A DNA stretch of 64,000 nucleotides from UBA5794 sp965368815. Its GTDB lineage: Bacteria > Actinomycetota > Acidimicrobiia > Spongiisociales > UBA5794. Position numbers and translations under genes: made by a program. The notes under the pieces were generated by a model. The model made no database searches. It had not been told where the DNA came from and worked only from the letters and a program-made list of their open reading frames with translations. Of the stretch, positions 43,781-53,228 are shown piece by piece. Location: the NCBI GenBank assembly GCA_965368815.1, contig CBDUOH010000002.1:1-64000 (forward strand), given 5' to 3'. Position 1 is the stretch's first letter. The number at the start of each line of letters is the position of its first letter.

Positions 43781-45031
43781 GTGAACCAACGGCGCGTTGT
43801 CGTAACGGGTCTCGGGGCGGTCACCGCCCTCGGCCCCGATGTAGATACGTTCTGGTCGAACATCCTTGCTGGAAAAAGCGGGATCACGACCATCGAGCGC
43901 GTCGATACGAGTGATATCCCGACGAAGATCGCAGCCGAGATCAAGGATTTCGACATCGAGAACTTCATGGAGCGCAAGGATGCGCGCCGTCTCGACAGGT
44001 CATCCCAGTTCTTCTGGGTTGCGACGAAGCAGGGGCTCGAAGATGCCGGTTTGTCCTACGAGGAGGATGACCCCGAGGCGCTTCGCACCGGTGTGCTCGC
44101 AGGGACGGGCATCGGCGGTGTCGAGACACTCGAAGAGCAGATGGACGTGCTCTTCAACCGGGGGCCCGGTCGTATGTCCCCCCACGGCATCGCCAAGATC
44201 ATCTCGAACATGGCTGGCGGCGTTGCGTCGATCGATTTCCATCTCTATGGACCCAACAGCACGGTCGTCACTGCGTGTGCCGCGTCGGCAAACGCGATCG
44301 GCGATGCTGCAGCGGTGATCCAGCGAGGATCCGCCGATGTCATGGTGGCCGGCGGTGCCGAGGCGTCGATCACCCGGTTCGCGATGGGCGGGTTCTCACA
44401 AGCCAGAGCGATGAGTACGAACAACGACGACCCCGCAGGGTCGTCGCGACCGTTTGACGCCGACCGTGACGGATTCATCATGGGTGAGGGCGCAGCGGTG
44501 GTCGTGCTCGAGGAATACGAACATGCCCTGGCCCGTGGGGCTCGCATATACGGCGAGATCCTCGGATACGGCATGTCGGCCGACGGCTACCACATCACGT
44601 TGCCGCGACCCGGTGGGGCCGGAGCAGCACGGGCGATGGAAGCAGCGCTTGCAGACGCAGGTGTGGCACCCGCACAACTCGACTACATCAACGCCCACGG
44701 GACTTCGACACCTGCCAACGACCGTACCGAGACCGCAGCGATCAAGTTGGCCCTCGGCGATGAGGCATACAACGTCGCCGTTTCCTCGACGAAGTCGATG
44801 ACGGGCCACCTCCTCGGTGGTGCGGGAGCACTCGAAGCGGTTGCCTGTTTGCTCGCTATCCGCGATGGCGTGCTGCCGCCCACGATCAACTACACCACTC
44901 CGGATCCCGACTGTGATCTCGACTACGTGCCGAACGAGCCGCGTTCGGTCGGCATCAAGACAGCGATGTCCAACTCGTTCGGGTTTGGCGGGCACAACGT
45001 GAGTCTCGTCTTCGGAGCCCTCGACCGATAG
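43781..45031 (+). CDS. fabF: 3-oxoacyl-ACP synthase II FabF
   Basis: Elongating condensing enzyme, 416 residues. The Cys-His-His triad is C166 in VTACAAS, NAHGTSTPAND and STKSMTGHLLGGAG; the NSFGFGGHN block is at the C-terminus. GTG start with GAGGAG upstream. Last gene of the fab cluster, 13 bases from a convergent gene. Confidence 0.96.
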   Translation: MNQRRVVVTGLGAVTALGPDVDTFWSNILAGKSGITTIERVDTSDIPTKIAAEIKDFDIENFMERKDARRLDRSSQFFWVATKQGLEDAGLSYEEDDPEALRTGVLAGTGIGGVETLEEQMDVLFNRGPGRMSPHGIAKIISNMAGGVASIDFHLYGPNSTVVTACAASANAIGDAAAVIQRGSADVMVAGGAEASITRFAMGGFSQARAMSTNNDDPAGSSRPFDADRDGFIMGEGAAVVVLEEYEHALARGARIYGEILGYGMSADGYHITLPRPGGAGAARAMEAALADAGVAPAQLDYINAHGTSTPANDRTETAAIKLALGDEAYNVAVSSTKSMTGHLLGGAGALEAVACLLAIRDGVLPPTINYTTPDPDCDLDYVPNEPRSVGIKTAMSNSFGFGGHNVSLVFGALDR

Positions 45032-45044
45032 GCATGCTGGCTCG

Positions 45045-45455
45045 CTAGACGTCCCCCTCCGGGACTTCGCATCCGACACCGGGCGGTTCTTCGCCTTTGA
45101 TCACCGTTTCGTTGTATTCGTCGAACGATCGTGCAACGAGGGCGGCCACCATGCCGACGCCGAGTATCGATGCCAGACCGAGGACGATCGCACCCGATAT
45201 CTCGTATCCGGGGCATGCATCGGGCAAACAGATCGTTTCGACGATGGATGATCCTATGAGGGCCCCTGCAGCGGCCCCCACGAACGTGGTGATCGCAATG
45301 AGCGGCCTGACGTTGGACCGTGCGGCCACATAGGCGAACACGGCACCGAGCGCCGCGCCGGCCACAGCGCCGCTGAAGCCAGCGATGAAATACCCTGCAA
45401 TCGCTCCGAAGATGGACGATCCGACGACGGAGGCACGGTCACCCGGGAGCATCAT
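45045..45455 (-). CDS. Glycine-rich small membrane protein
   Basis: A 136-residue protein with three or four glycine/alanine-rich hydrophobic segments (for example GAIAGYFIAGFSGAVAGAAL), a CLPDAC loop and an acidic C-terminus with one more cysteine. Not assigned. ATG 45455 overlaps the upstream gene's stop by four bases; a longer frame to 45971 is shadow. Confidence 0.65.
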   Translation of the reverse strand: MMLPGDRASVVGSSIFGAIAGYFIAGFSGAVAGAALGAVFAYVAARSNVRPLIAITTFVGAAAGALIGSSIVETICLPDACPGYEISGAIVLGLASILGVGMVAALVARSFDEYNETVIKGEEPPGVGCEVPEGDV

Positions 45456-46147
45456 GTGTCCTTTCTCGGCGTCCGGGGGGCCGGCAGGGGAGCCGGCGGG
45501 TTTGCGGTCGCCTTGGCAGCATCCGGTAGCCAGGCCGCAAAGGTACCGACGCCACCGGCCAACAGGATCGTCGTGGCCCACGGCATCGGGGACACGGCGG
45601 TCGCGACCAGGGCGGCGACCGGGAGCCCGAGCCTCAGCACCCAGAGCGATCCAGGGAAGCCACGTGCATACAGAAAGGATCCCATCGTCGCCACCACGGC
45701 GGCTGCCCACTGGGCGGGGTGGCTCGTATCGAAAGCACCGATGCCAACGACGAGTGGAGCGATCGGAGCGATGGCCATGAGCACGATGACCGATCGGTTC
45801 GGGGCGTCGGGTACCGGTTGCTGTCGGACCCAGAAACGAAGCCACGGTCCCCCGAGGGTTACCACCGTGACTGCTGCGGCGATGAGTACGGCGTAGAACC
45901 ACGCGCCGTCGTTTGCTGTACCAAGAGCCGCAGCGCTCGCCACAGCGCCGACAAGCGTCCACCGTCCCCACGGCGCTCGCACGAGGAGGAATCCGCTCAG
46001 CGCGACGAGTGACGATCCGAGGATCCCGATCGCGATGAGCGCAGTCGACGATGCCGAGAACGGTTCCGGGTCGAGGGTGAAGAGGGTCAGGCCGGCAGTG
46101 ATCGAACCGGCGGCGAGGATGGCTACCCCGATGGCAAGCCGACGCAC
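45452..46147 (-). CDS. Polytopic membrane protein of unknown function
   Basis: A 231-residue protein with about seven hydrophobic helices and a proline-rich basic C-terminal tail. No recognised motif. GTG start with a GAGG site. Coupled to the downstream small membrane protein and 16 bases after the cupredoxin-like gene, suggesting one operon. Confidence 0.65.
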   Translation of the reverse strand: MRRLAIGVAILAAGSITAGLTLFTLDPEPFSASSTALIAIGILGSSLVALSGFLLVRAPWGRWTLVGAVASAAALGTANDGAWFYAVLIAAAVTVVTLGGPWLRFWVRQQPVPDAPNRSVIVLMAIAPIAPLVVGIGAFDTSHPAQWAAAVVATMGSFLYARGFPGSLWVLRLGLPVAALVATAVSPMPWATTILLAGGVGTFAAWLPDAAKATANPPAPLPAPRTPRKDT

Positions 46148-46163
46148 AGCGCCTCAGGCCCTT

Positions 46164-46580
46164 CTACTGGGAAGGACGGGTATCGATCGAGCCAGGGATC
46201 CTCTGGAACCCGATCGTGGCATTGTGGCGGTAGATCGCCGGGGGCAGGGTGGAGAAGTCGAATTCGAACGTGTCGCCCTTGGCGAGCGTGACCGGCTCCC
46301 ACTGGTCCGATGTGGAGGTCAGCAGGTACTCGGCGTCGTCCTCGTTCGTCCAACGGACGATCTGCACAACGTCGAGGTCGACAGGCAGGATCGCGGGACG
46401 GAACGCGCCGTTTTGGATGACGATGAATGCCACGCCTTCGGGCGGTGGTTCTGTGGTCGTGGTCGTGGTCGGTTTCCGGTCGGCGGCGATGACCGCGTCG
46501 GACGGTCCTGATGTGATCACGGATCCCACGACGGACAGGACGATGAAGACGGCGAGGATGAGCACCCCGCTCCTGATCAT
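46164..46580 (-). CDS. Secreted or anchored protein, possibly cupredoxin-like
   Basis: A 138-residue protein with an N-terminal hydrophobic helix (SGVLILAVFIVLSVVGSVI), a short threonine linker, and a beta-rich domain (FRPAILPVDLDVVQIVRWTN, GDTFEFDF, YRHNATIGFQRIPG). The layout recalls cupredoxin-like domains, but the Cys-His copper ligands are not seen. Start ATG 46580 has GAGGA upstream. Confidence 0.6.
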   Translation of the reverse strand: MIRSGVLILAVFIVLSVVGSVITSGPSDAVIAADRKPTTTTTTEPPPEGVAFIVIQNGAFRPAILPVDLDVVQIVRWTNEDDAEYLLTSTSDQWEPVTLAKGDTFEFDFSTLPPAIYRHNATIGFQRIPGSIDTRPSQ

Positions 46581-46639
46581 TGTTCCTCGTCCCACCTATG
46601 CCTCGATTCGTCGGTTCGGCGAGTGTAGTGGAAGCTTCG

Positions 46640-47251
46640 TCATGACGACGGGTGCGGAACCGTCCTGCCGAGGTTTCTCCAGGTTGCATCCTCTCCACGG
46701 GCGAGCACGGTTGCTGATGCGTGGGGCGGAGGATCGTCGAGGAGCGTGTCGAGCGGCTTGTCGGTCAACGCCAGGATGGTCGCATTGACGGGGTCCTGGT
46801 GGGAGACGAAGACAGCCGTGTGTCCCGGCGAGAGATGGTCTTCGACGGCGGCAGTCATCCGGTCCACGACGTCAATGAGTGATTCGTGCGCCCACGCGAG
46901 ATCCGAAGGATCGGCGAGATACGACTCGAGCTCGCCCGGGGCAACGGAGGGGAGGTCCTCCCACCGCTGTCCCAACCAGCATGGACTGACATCCCATTCC
47001 GACAATCGATCATCCGTGATGACTTCGATGCCGTGACGTCGTGCGATGGCGTGAGCAGTGTGCCGAGCCCTGATCAACGGGGAACTGATGACGGCGTCGA
47101 TCGACATGGTGGCCAGATGTCGTGCGGTCCGGTGCGCCTCCAACACACCGACGGCGTCGAGGTCGAAACCCGGGAGATGTCCGTACACCACGTGATTGGG
47201 GTTCCTGACCCGGCCGTGTCGGACGAGGATGGCGATGGATTCCTTCGACAT
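46640..47251 (-). CDS. Histidine phosphatase / phosphoglycerate-mutase-family protein
   Basis: A 203-residue branch 1 histidine phosphatase: AILVRHGRV with the nucleophile histidine, ISSPLIRARHTA, the acidic LSEWDV and VFVSHQDPV with the second histidine. Probable MSMEG/GpgP-like phosphatase, substrate unknown. TACGCT lies seven bases before the ATG at 47251 (leaderless). Confidence 0.85.
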   Translation of the reverse strand: MSKESIAILVRHGRVRNPNHVVYGHLPGFDLDAVGVLEAHRTARHLATMSIDAVISSPLIRARHTAHAIARRHGIEVITDDRLSEWDVSPCWLGQRWEDLPSVAPGELESYLADPSDLAWAHESLIDVVDRMTAAVEDHLSPGHTAVFVSHQDPVNATILALTDKPLDTLLDDPPPHASATVLARGEDATWRNLGRTVPHPSS

Positions 47252-47347
47252 GCACGACAGCGTATCGTCTCTCGGGGAAGGAACCCGACACAGAGTCGGA
47301 GCGTTGAAGAGGTACAAATCCCTGCAGGCGGGTTGTGCTCGTCTAGC

Positions 47348-47353
47348 TATAAT
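47348..47353 (+). promoter_or_regulatory. TATAAT -10 upstream of the DUF3040 gene
   Basis: A full consensus TATAAT 37 bases before ATG 47390. No convincing -35 hexamer is seen at 17 bases. Predicted start near 47360. Confidence 0.45.
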
Positions 47354-47389
47354 GAAATCGAGAAGTCGACGCGAGCGACGGTAACAGCC

Positions 47390-47731
47390 ATGCCACTCAA
47401 CGAACACGAGCAGAAGATCCTCGATGAAATCGAGCGCAAGCTCTATGAGGACGATCCCAAGCTTGCTGAGATGGTGTCCAAGGCTGTCCGAGGCGACGGC
47501 ACGCGCTGGAGGATGCGATTCGCCATTGTGGCGTTCGTGGCCGGCGCCGTGCTCATGTTTGCATCGTTCACCGTCTCGTGGATCGTGGCTGGGCTCGGTT
47601 TCCTCGTAATGGTCGCCTCTGCGGGTTGGATGGCCCTCACGATCAGGTCGACCAGGTCCCTACCGACGGGTGCCGGCACCGTCGATGCTTGGGTGGGACG
47701 GTTCAGGCGCAAGTGGCGTCGGGACGAGTAA
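47390..47731 (+). CDS. DUF3040 membrane protein
   Basis: A 113-residue protein with the DUF3040 opening MPLNEHEQKILDEIERKL and two hydrophobic helices (FAIVAFVAGAVLMFASFTV, WIVAGLGFLVMVASAGW), typical of Actinomycetota. In many genomes the family lies near cell-division genes; the function is unknown. The long in-frame extension from 46886 lies across the phosphatase gene and is rejected. Confidence 0.85.
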   Translation: MPLNEHEQKILDEIERKLYEDDPKLAEMVSKAVRGDGTRWRMRFAIVAFVAGAVLMFASFTVSWIVAGLGFLVMVASAGWMALTIRSTRSLPTGAGTVDAWVGRFRRKWRRDE

Positions 47732-47817
47732 GATAGCCGACCCCTGCCTCCGTCTGAGGCTCGGGTCAGACGGATGGGTCGCCGCATTTCGCCCACCCAC
47801 GAGTAAGGGAGTTTGTC

Positions 47818-48315
47818 TTGGAGGGATTCACCGCCGCACAGGCGTGCGAGCTGACGTCATGCACGCCACACCAGCTTCGCTACTGGGACAAGGTCGGATT
47901 GGTGAAACCTTCAGTGCAGACAACCGACGGCCGGCCGGGTCGTCGACGGATCTACAGTTTTCGCGACCTCGTCGGGCTGCGGGTCGTCAAAAGCCTCCTG
48001 GACAACGGATTGTCCATCCAGCGGGTGCGACGTGCGTGGGACTACCTCCGCCGCACCGGCAACATGGACGATCATCTCGCCGAGGTCAAGCTCGTCACCG
48101 ATGGCGAATCGATCTTCGCTGTCGCCCATGATGACACCGAGCTGCTCAACGCGCTTCGCCAGGGTCAACTCGCGTTCTTCGTGAAGATCGATGAGATCGC
48201 TCTGAGCGTCGAGGACGACGTGACCAAGTTCGAACTCGATCGCAAGAGCTTTCGGGAGATGCTCCGGGTCGTCGAGGACGATGTCATGGCCGAGGATTCA
48301 GAAGCCACGGGCTGA
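47818..48315 (+). CDS. MerR-family transcriptional regulator
   Basis: A 165-residue regulator with an N-terminal winged helix (FTAAQACELTSCTPHQLRYW, then DKVGLVKPS) and a longer C-terminal effector part without cysteines. It starts at TTG 47818, fixed by GGGAG six bases upstream. Target and ligand are unknown; it lies downstream of the DUF3040 gene in the same direction. Confidence 0.85.
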   Translation: MEGFTAAQACELTSCTPHQLRYWDKVGLVKPSVQTTDGRPGRRRIYSFRDLVGLRVVKSLLDNGLSIQRVRRAWDYLRRTGNMDDHLAEVKLVTDGESIFAVAHDDTELLNALRQGQLAFFVKIDEIALSVEDDVTKFELDRKSFREMLRVVEDDVMAEDSEATG

Positions 48316-48329
48316 CGAGGTCGGCGAAC

Positions 48330-50741
48330 CTACCGCTTGGTCCGTGCGGTGAGACGACGGAACCGATTGATCAGCCTCGTCGGCCGATAGGCCGCAGCAA
48401 CCCGATGCGATCGGGAGTACCGCGTCGTCAGGTGTTGCTCAGCCCGCTCGTGCGCATCCGTGGCCTTGTCGATGACGGCGGCGGACGCTGTCTTCTCGCC
48501 GTAGAGCGTGTCACCGTACACCCTGGCCAGTGGCACGAACGCGTCGTCAAACGACGCTGCTGCCTCGAATGGCGTCGCTGCCGGATCAAACGGATCGCCG
48601 AGATCGGTCAGCCTGTCCGTGATGTCCTCCCACGCAGCAGAGATGTCTCCGCTGGCGAGGCGTCGTGCGCGTCGCCGACGCCGATACCACTTCGTCAACG
48701 GTGTCGCCGATGTGAGGACCGCGATCGCGAGGAGGACGATGCCGACGGGGATCGTCCAATCCGGGAGGGCGAATCCACCGTCCTCGGATGCGCCGGCGCC
48801 CGTCGGGATCGGACCACGATCGATCGGATCGCGGTCGCCGAGTGCAGGATTGAGGAGGTTGTCGTCACCGCCTGACGTATCGACCAGGTTGCCGCTCGGA
48901 ATGAGCGCCGCGTATGCGGCGGGCGAGAATCCGAACGCGTCCTCGATCGAATCATCGACGGTCGGGGTCGCATAGTCCGAGCGCGGCGTGGGATCGAACG
49001 CCATCCATCCGTGTGTCGGGATCCAGATCTCCACCCAGGAGTGCGCGTTGCGGTCCATCACGAGAACGGTGCCCGGATTGACCTCGCGGCCACCGGTGAA
49101 GCCCAATACCACCCTCGACGGCATTCCGATGGCCCTGGCCATGAGGGCCATGGTGGTCGCGAACTGCTCGCAGTACCCGTTGCGGGTGAATTCGTTCGTT
49201 TCGTCAAAGAGCCAGTCGCTCACATTGTCGGTGGTGAAGTTGGACGGCACGCTCGTGTTGTAGGTGAAGCCGCCGTCCTCCCTGAAGTAGTGCTCGAGGG
49301 CCAGGGCACGTTCGAAATTGGTGTCCATGTTGCGTGTGATCGCCCTTGCCTCGGCGACGACCCTCGAACCGAGGTCCTCGGGGTACTCCGTCCAGTACTC
49401 GAGATCGTCGAGCTCGAGGGGTGTCAGGGTCTGCTCCGGTCCCGTGTTGACGATCTGGCCGTCCTCCTCTGCAGTGGCGAACAGGGGACTGAGCGTGCCG
49501 TCCTCGGTTCTGGCCAGATTGGCGTAGTCGGACGCTGTGAACGTCGGGATCTCAGCCGTGACCGCGTACTCCATGCCGGGTCGGGTGAAGTCACCCGGGA
49601 AGTAGATCGATCCGTCGAGCCTGCGGGTTCGCAGCGCCAGGTAGTCCGACTCCTCGACGGTGGTCGCGTCCGTCGCCGTCACTGGTGTCGGCAGCCACGG
49701 CATCGATAGGTTCTCGATGCGGACCTGGGCGGTGATCGAGGTGGTGGGGCCGCGGTAGATCTGTGGTTCGGAGATCCACGGTTCCTCGTCGAGCGGGAAC
49801 GCCTGGATCCGATCTGTCTGCCACCGGTTCCCGTTGAACGAATCGAGCGTGACCATACGGAAGCGAACCGACGTCGGATCGACGTCGCCCGTGATTGTTG
49901 CGGTGAACAAGGGGTTGTTCGACTGGGTGATCAGGTTGGCGCGTATGTCGGTGTACGGGTTGTAGGTGCCCGAACTCGAATAGCCGTCCGTGTAGCCGGC
50001 GGGGGAGCGCCACGTCATCATGCCGTCGTCCGGCACCGTGTCGCCTGCGAACCTGACGGCAAGGAGCGAAAGAGCGATGGTCGAACCCACGAGGATCGCG
50101 ATACCAGGCGATGGGCGTTTCGAGGGTCCTGTGACCGCGTTCGTCCTGGCAAGGCGACCCGACCCCTGGTCGCGTTCGTCGATGCGGACCGCGAGCAGGG
50201 TGAAGGCGGCGACGCCGATGAACAGTGCCAGGTGCGCCATGCTCTTCGGTTTGCGGTCGATGATCACGAACTGGAGGGCGATGATCAGAGGGGTGAGGAC
50301 CGCGACGAACGGGCGGCCGTTGAGCAGGCCGGCCACGAGCAGGAAGCCGAGCGTCCAGAACAGTCCCGACAACAACATGATGAGGCCGGGTACCGGACGC
50401 ACCGGCTCGACACCGTGCTGGATGATCTCCACGGCTCGCGACAGCTCGGCTTGGATGGCCGCGTACGTGTCCGATGTCGGGAAGATCGCCCACAGGGTTT
50501 CGGGCGCCACCAGGAGCGAGACCACCGCAACGAAGGCGATCACATTGGCGACAACGGCCACCCAGACGCGTGTCTTGTACGCAAGTGCCGTCCATGTGAT
50601 GCCCATGGACAGGAGTACCGAGACCAGGATGGCGACCTGCCACCTCGTCCCGCTCGTCGAGTCGCGAAGGATCGACGACGCCTCCCACAGGGCAAGCGAT
50701 ATCCCGGCTATGCCGGCTATCCAGCTGAAGCGGTAGACCAT
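48330..50741 (-). CDS. TgpA-like membrane transglutaminase
   Basis: An 803-residue membrane protein: seven or eight N-terminal helices (to about 230), an extracytoplasmic region, a transglutaminase core with C524 (GYCEQFATTMALMARAIGMP), H567 (RNAHSWVEIW) and D583 (AFDPTP), and a last helix near 663-682. With DUF58 and MoxR proteins upstream it forms the usual trio. ATG 50741 is chosen for its GGAG; other starts at 50765 or 50777 are possible. It overlaps the DUF58 gene by 25 bases. Confidence 0.9.
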   Translation of the reverse strand: MVYRFSWIAGIAGISLALWEASSILRDSTSGTRWQVAILVSVLLSMGITWTALAYKTRVWVAVVANVIAFVAVVSLLVAPETLWAIFPTSDTYAAIQAELSRAVEIIQHGVEPVRPVPGLIMLLSGLFWTLGFLLVAGLLNGRPFVAVLTPLIIALQFVIIDRKPKSMAHLALFIGVAAFTLLAVRIDERDQGSGRLARTNAVTGPSKRPSPGIAILVGSTIALSLLAVRFAGDTVPDDGMMTWRSPAGYTDGYSSSGTYNPYTDIRANLITQSNNPLFTATITGDVDPTSVRFRMVTLDSFNGNRWQTDRIQAFPLDEEPWISEPQIYRGPTTSITAQVRIENLSMPWLPTPVTATDATTVEESDYLALRTRRLDGSIYFPGDFTRPGMEYAVTAEIPTFTASDYANLARTEDGTLSPLFATAEEDGQIVNTGPEQTLTPLELDDLEYWTEYPEDLGSRVVAEARAITRNMDTNFERALALEHYFREDGGFTYNTSVPSNFTTDNVSDWLFDETNEFTRNGYCEQFATTMALMARAIGMPSRVVLGFTGGREVNPGTVLVMDRNAHSWVEIWIPTHGWMAFDPTPRSDYATPTVDDSIEDAFGFSPAAYAALIPSGNLVDTSGGDDNLLNPALGDRDPIDRGPIPTGAGASEDGGFALPDWTIPVGIVLLAIAVLTSATPLTKWYRRRRRARRLASGDISAAWEDITDRLTDLGDPFDPAATPFEAAASFDDAFVPLARVYGDTLYGEKTASAAVIDKATDAHERAEQHLTTRYSRSHRVAAAYRPTRLINRFRRLTARTKR

Positions 50742-51901
50742 CCGTGCTCCATTGCGTTTCTCCATGACTCGGACCACGAGCCATCGGGTGTTGATCTGAC
50801 GACAAGAGCGCCCGCACGTGCAAAACCAAGTATGGCGTCATTGTCGGATTCGGCAACCGAAAGGACGACCGTGCGGTAGAAATCCTGACCGAGAAGCTGC
50901 ATCGCCGACAGGTCGGCCTCATCTGCCTGCCCCGTCACCATGACGAGGACGCCGCCCGCCATTCCCGACCTGCGGAGCCGCGAAACGAGATGTCGGAGGT
51001 TCAGGTCCTTGGCCGGTCGGATCGTGGCCAACTCCTCCATCGCAACGCGGTACGCATCGGCGTTTCCGACGACCGTCCCGTTGCCCGTGCCGGTCCAGAT
51101 CGTAGGTGTGTACCCGCTGGCGAAGAGGTGCTTGAGGGTGGAGGCTGCGCCCCTGACCGCCTGTTCGAAGCTCTCGGCAGAGCTGTGTGGTTGGACCCGA
51201 GGGTCCAACATGATGAAGGCCCGCGACTGCCAGGGCATCTCGAGCTGCTTGATCATGAGCTCGTCCCGTTTGGCCGATGAAGGCCAATGGACCTTCCTGA
51301 GGTCGTCGCCTTGGTGGTACTCACGCAGGGTGAAGAAGTCCTCGCCTCCGGAGTGCCAAAAGCTGGCGCGAGCTGTGTTGATCGTCTGATCCTGTCCTCG
51401 GCCGGTCGGGACGCCGGTCAGTGCCTCGACCCTGGGATAGACGACGATGCGATCCACACTGCCGAAGCTCGACACCTGCTCGGTGAAGCCGAGCGGATCC
51501 CCGATGGTCACCTTCGAAGGGCCGACCCGATACACGCCCCGTGGTCGGCACAACACCTCGTATCGACCCGCCATGATGTCTCCATCCGACACACGATCCG
51601 CGACGAACTTGGCGGCGCCCAGCCCATGCACACGGTCTTCGAGCGCAACGCGATAGACCTTGCGCCGGGATTGGAGGGTCAGATCGACGACGGCACGTTC
51701 CCCGTCGTGGAGCTGTTCGGGGTTGATGCGCCGTCGGAGCACGAGTCGTGGGCCCGCAAGGCGCACATACATCGAGCCGCCGCCCACGGCGATGAGGAGG
51801 AACACGGAGAGGGCGAGGAGGAGATCCTCGCCGAATCCCGCCCACAACACGGCGAGTGCAGCTGCAGCGCCGACTGCAGCCCATCCGCGTGTCGTTGGCA
51901 T
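50717..51901 (-). CDS. DUF58 membrane-anchored protein
   Basis: A 394-residue protein with two N-terminal helices and the DUF58 core GEDFFTLREYHQGDDLRKVH, followed by a VWA-like fold (AFIMLDPRVQ). In other bacteria these proteins act with MoxR ATPases in envelope or complex assembly. TGATG overlap with moxR. Confidence 0.9.
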   Translation of the reverse strand: MPTTRGWAAVGAAAALAVLWAGFGEDLLLALSVFLLIAVGGGSMYVRLAGPRLVLRRRINPEQLHDGERAVVDLTLQSRRKVYRVALEDRVHGLGAAKFVADRVSDGDIMAGRYEVLCRPRGVYRVGPSKVTIGDPLGFTEQVSSFGSVDRIVVYPRVEALTGVPTGRGQDQTINTARASFWHSGGEDFFTLREYHQGDDLRKVHWPSSAKRDELMIKQLEMPWQSRAFIMLDPRVQPHSSAESFEQAVRGAASTLKHLFASGYTPTIWTGTGNGTVVGNADAYRVAMEELATIRPAKDLNLRHLVSRLRRSGMAGGVLVMVTGQADEADLSAMQLLGQDFYRTVVLSVAESDNDAILGFARAGALVVRSTPDGSWSESWRNAMEHGWSTASAG

Positions 51902-52872
51902 CAGGCCGTCGTTCGCGTCCCGGGGACCGGGACGGATGAGAGGACCTGATCGAGCACGTCGGTCACCGACGTTCCTCGCATCTGGGCCTCGGGTCTGATC
52001 ACCAAACGGTGATTGAGGATCGGTGACAGGATCGCTTTGACGTCGTCGGGCGATGCGTAGTCGCGCCCGTCGCCGGCCGCCACGGCGCGTGCGGCGCGTT
52101 GGAGGAACAGCGTTGCGCGGGGCGATGCGCCGAGCAGGATGTCGGGATGCTGACGGGTTGCCTCTGCCAGATCGATGAGATAGCCACGCAGGACATCAGC
52201 GACATGGATCCTTCGAGCTATCGACGTCATCCGGATGATGTCTTCTGCGTGCACCACGGGCTTGAGGTCGTCGAAGCTCGATCCTCCACCGTGCGTTTGG
52301 AGCATTTCGAGTTCCTTGGAGCGCTCGGGGTACCCCATGGCGACCCGCATCATGAACCGGTCAAGCTGGGCCTCGGGGAGCGGATAGGTTCCCTCATGCT
52401 CGATCGGGTTCTGGGTTGCGATGACGATGAACGGAGGAGGGAGCACGTGTGTCTCCCCGTCGACCGTGATCTGGCGTTCCTCCATGGCCTCGAGGAGTGC
52501 CGACTGCGTCTTGGGGCTCGCACGGTTGATCTCGTCACCGAGGACGACGTTGGCGAACACCGGGCCGGCACGGAAGTTGAAGGTTCCGGTCTCCCTGCTC
52601 CACACGGAAACGCCGGTGACGTCCGCCGGAAGGAGGTCGGGGGTGAACTGCACACGTTGGAAGGTGCAGTCGATGGAGCGGGCCAGCGCCTTGGCGAGCA
52701 AGGTCTTCCCGACACCGGGTACATCTTCGATGAGGACGTGCCCCTCGGCGACAAGGCTTGTCACGACGAGGTCGATCGTCGGACGCTTGCCCTGGATCAC
52801 GCGTTCAATGTTCTCGGCGACGGTTCGATACCGTTCGCCGTACCAGTCAAGGTCGGTCTGCGCCAGGGACAC
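51901..52872 (-). CDS. MoxR-family AAA ATPase
   Basis: A 323-residue AAA+ chaperone: Walker A EDVPGVGKTLLAKALA, Walker B FANVVLGDEINRASPKTQSA, sensor VIATQNPIEHEGTYPLPEAQ. GTG 52872 has AGGAGG four bases upstream and is preferred over the start at 52932, which would span that site. Confidence 0.93.
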   Translation of the reverse strand: MSLAQTDLDWYGERYRTVAENIERVIQGKRPTIDLVVTSLVAEGHVLIEDVPGVGKTLLAKALARSIDCTFQRVQFTPDLLPADVTGVSVWSRETGTFNFRAGPVFANVVLGDEINRASPKTQSALLEAMEERQITVDGETHVLPPPFIVIATQNPIEHEGTYPLPEAQLDRFMMRVAMGYPERSKELEMLQTHGGGSSFDDLKPVVHAEDIIRMTSIARRIHVADVLRGYLIDLAEATRQHPDILLGASPRATLFLQRAARAVAAGDGRDYASPDDVKAILSPILNHRLVIRPEAQMRGTSVTDVLDQVLSSVPVPGTRTTA

Positions 52873-52955
52873 AATGCCTCCTTTGGTCCTGCCGAAGCAA
52901 CGGAACCATACCTCTTTGTGAGGGTTGCGCACGCAGGAGGGTGGCGATTCCGGGC

Positions 52956-52961
52956 TACATT
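52956..52961 (+). promoter_or_regulatory. TACATT -10 element before the 79-residue ORF
   Basis: Ends six bases before GTG 52968 without a ribosome site; predicted leaderless. Confidence 0.5.
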
Positions 52962-52967
52962 GGACCC

Positions 52968-53207
52968 GTGTTCACCTTCGGCAACGTCGCTGCAATCCTG
53001 GTCCGTCCGCTCCTGTGGCGCACTGCCGTGGGTGCGTGGTTCGCTTTCGTGCCGCGGACGTGGTGGCGGAGGGCACCATTCCTTCCCATTCCCGACCGAT
53101 CGGTCATCTCGTGGCGAGTGACTACTGCCTATGGACAATCGGATATGACCCTTGCCACCGAAGACATGCTTTCGTATCTTCGATGGAGACGGCAACAGAA
53201 CCGTTAG
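52968..53207 (+). CDS. Small conserved actinobacterial protein
   Basis: A 79-residue protein rich in Trp and Arg (GNVAAILVRPLLWRTAVGAW, then PRTWWRRAPFLP) ending DMLSYLRWRR. Similar short proteins appear in other Actinomycetota by my recollection; no function is known to me. It is 21 bases before the next gene. Confidence 0.65.
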   Translation: MFTFGNVAAILVRPLLWRTAVGAWFAFVPRTWWRRAPFLPIPDRSVISWRVTTAYGQSDMTLATEDMLSYLRWRRQQNR

Positions 53208-53228
53208 GACACTGTGAAAGGGAGTTCT

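Noticed and set aside
46886..47389. Extension of the DUF3040 frame
   Set aside because: Antisense to the histidine phosphatase; the DUF3040 domain starts at 47390.
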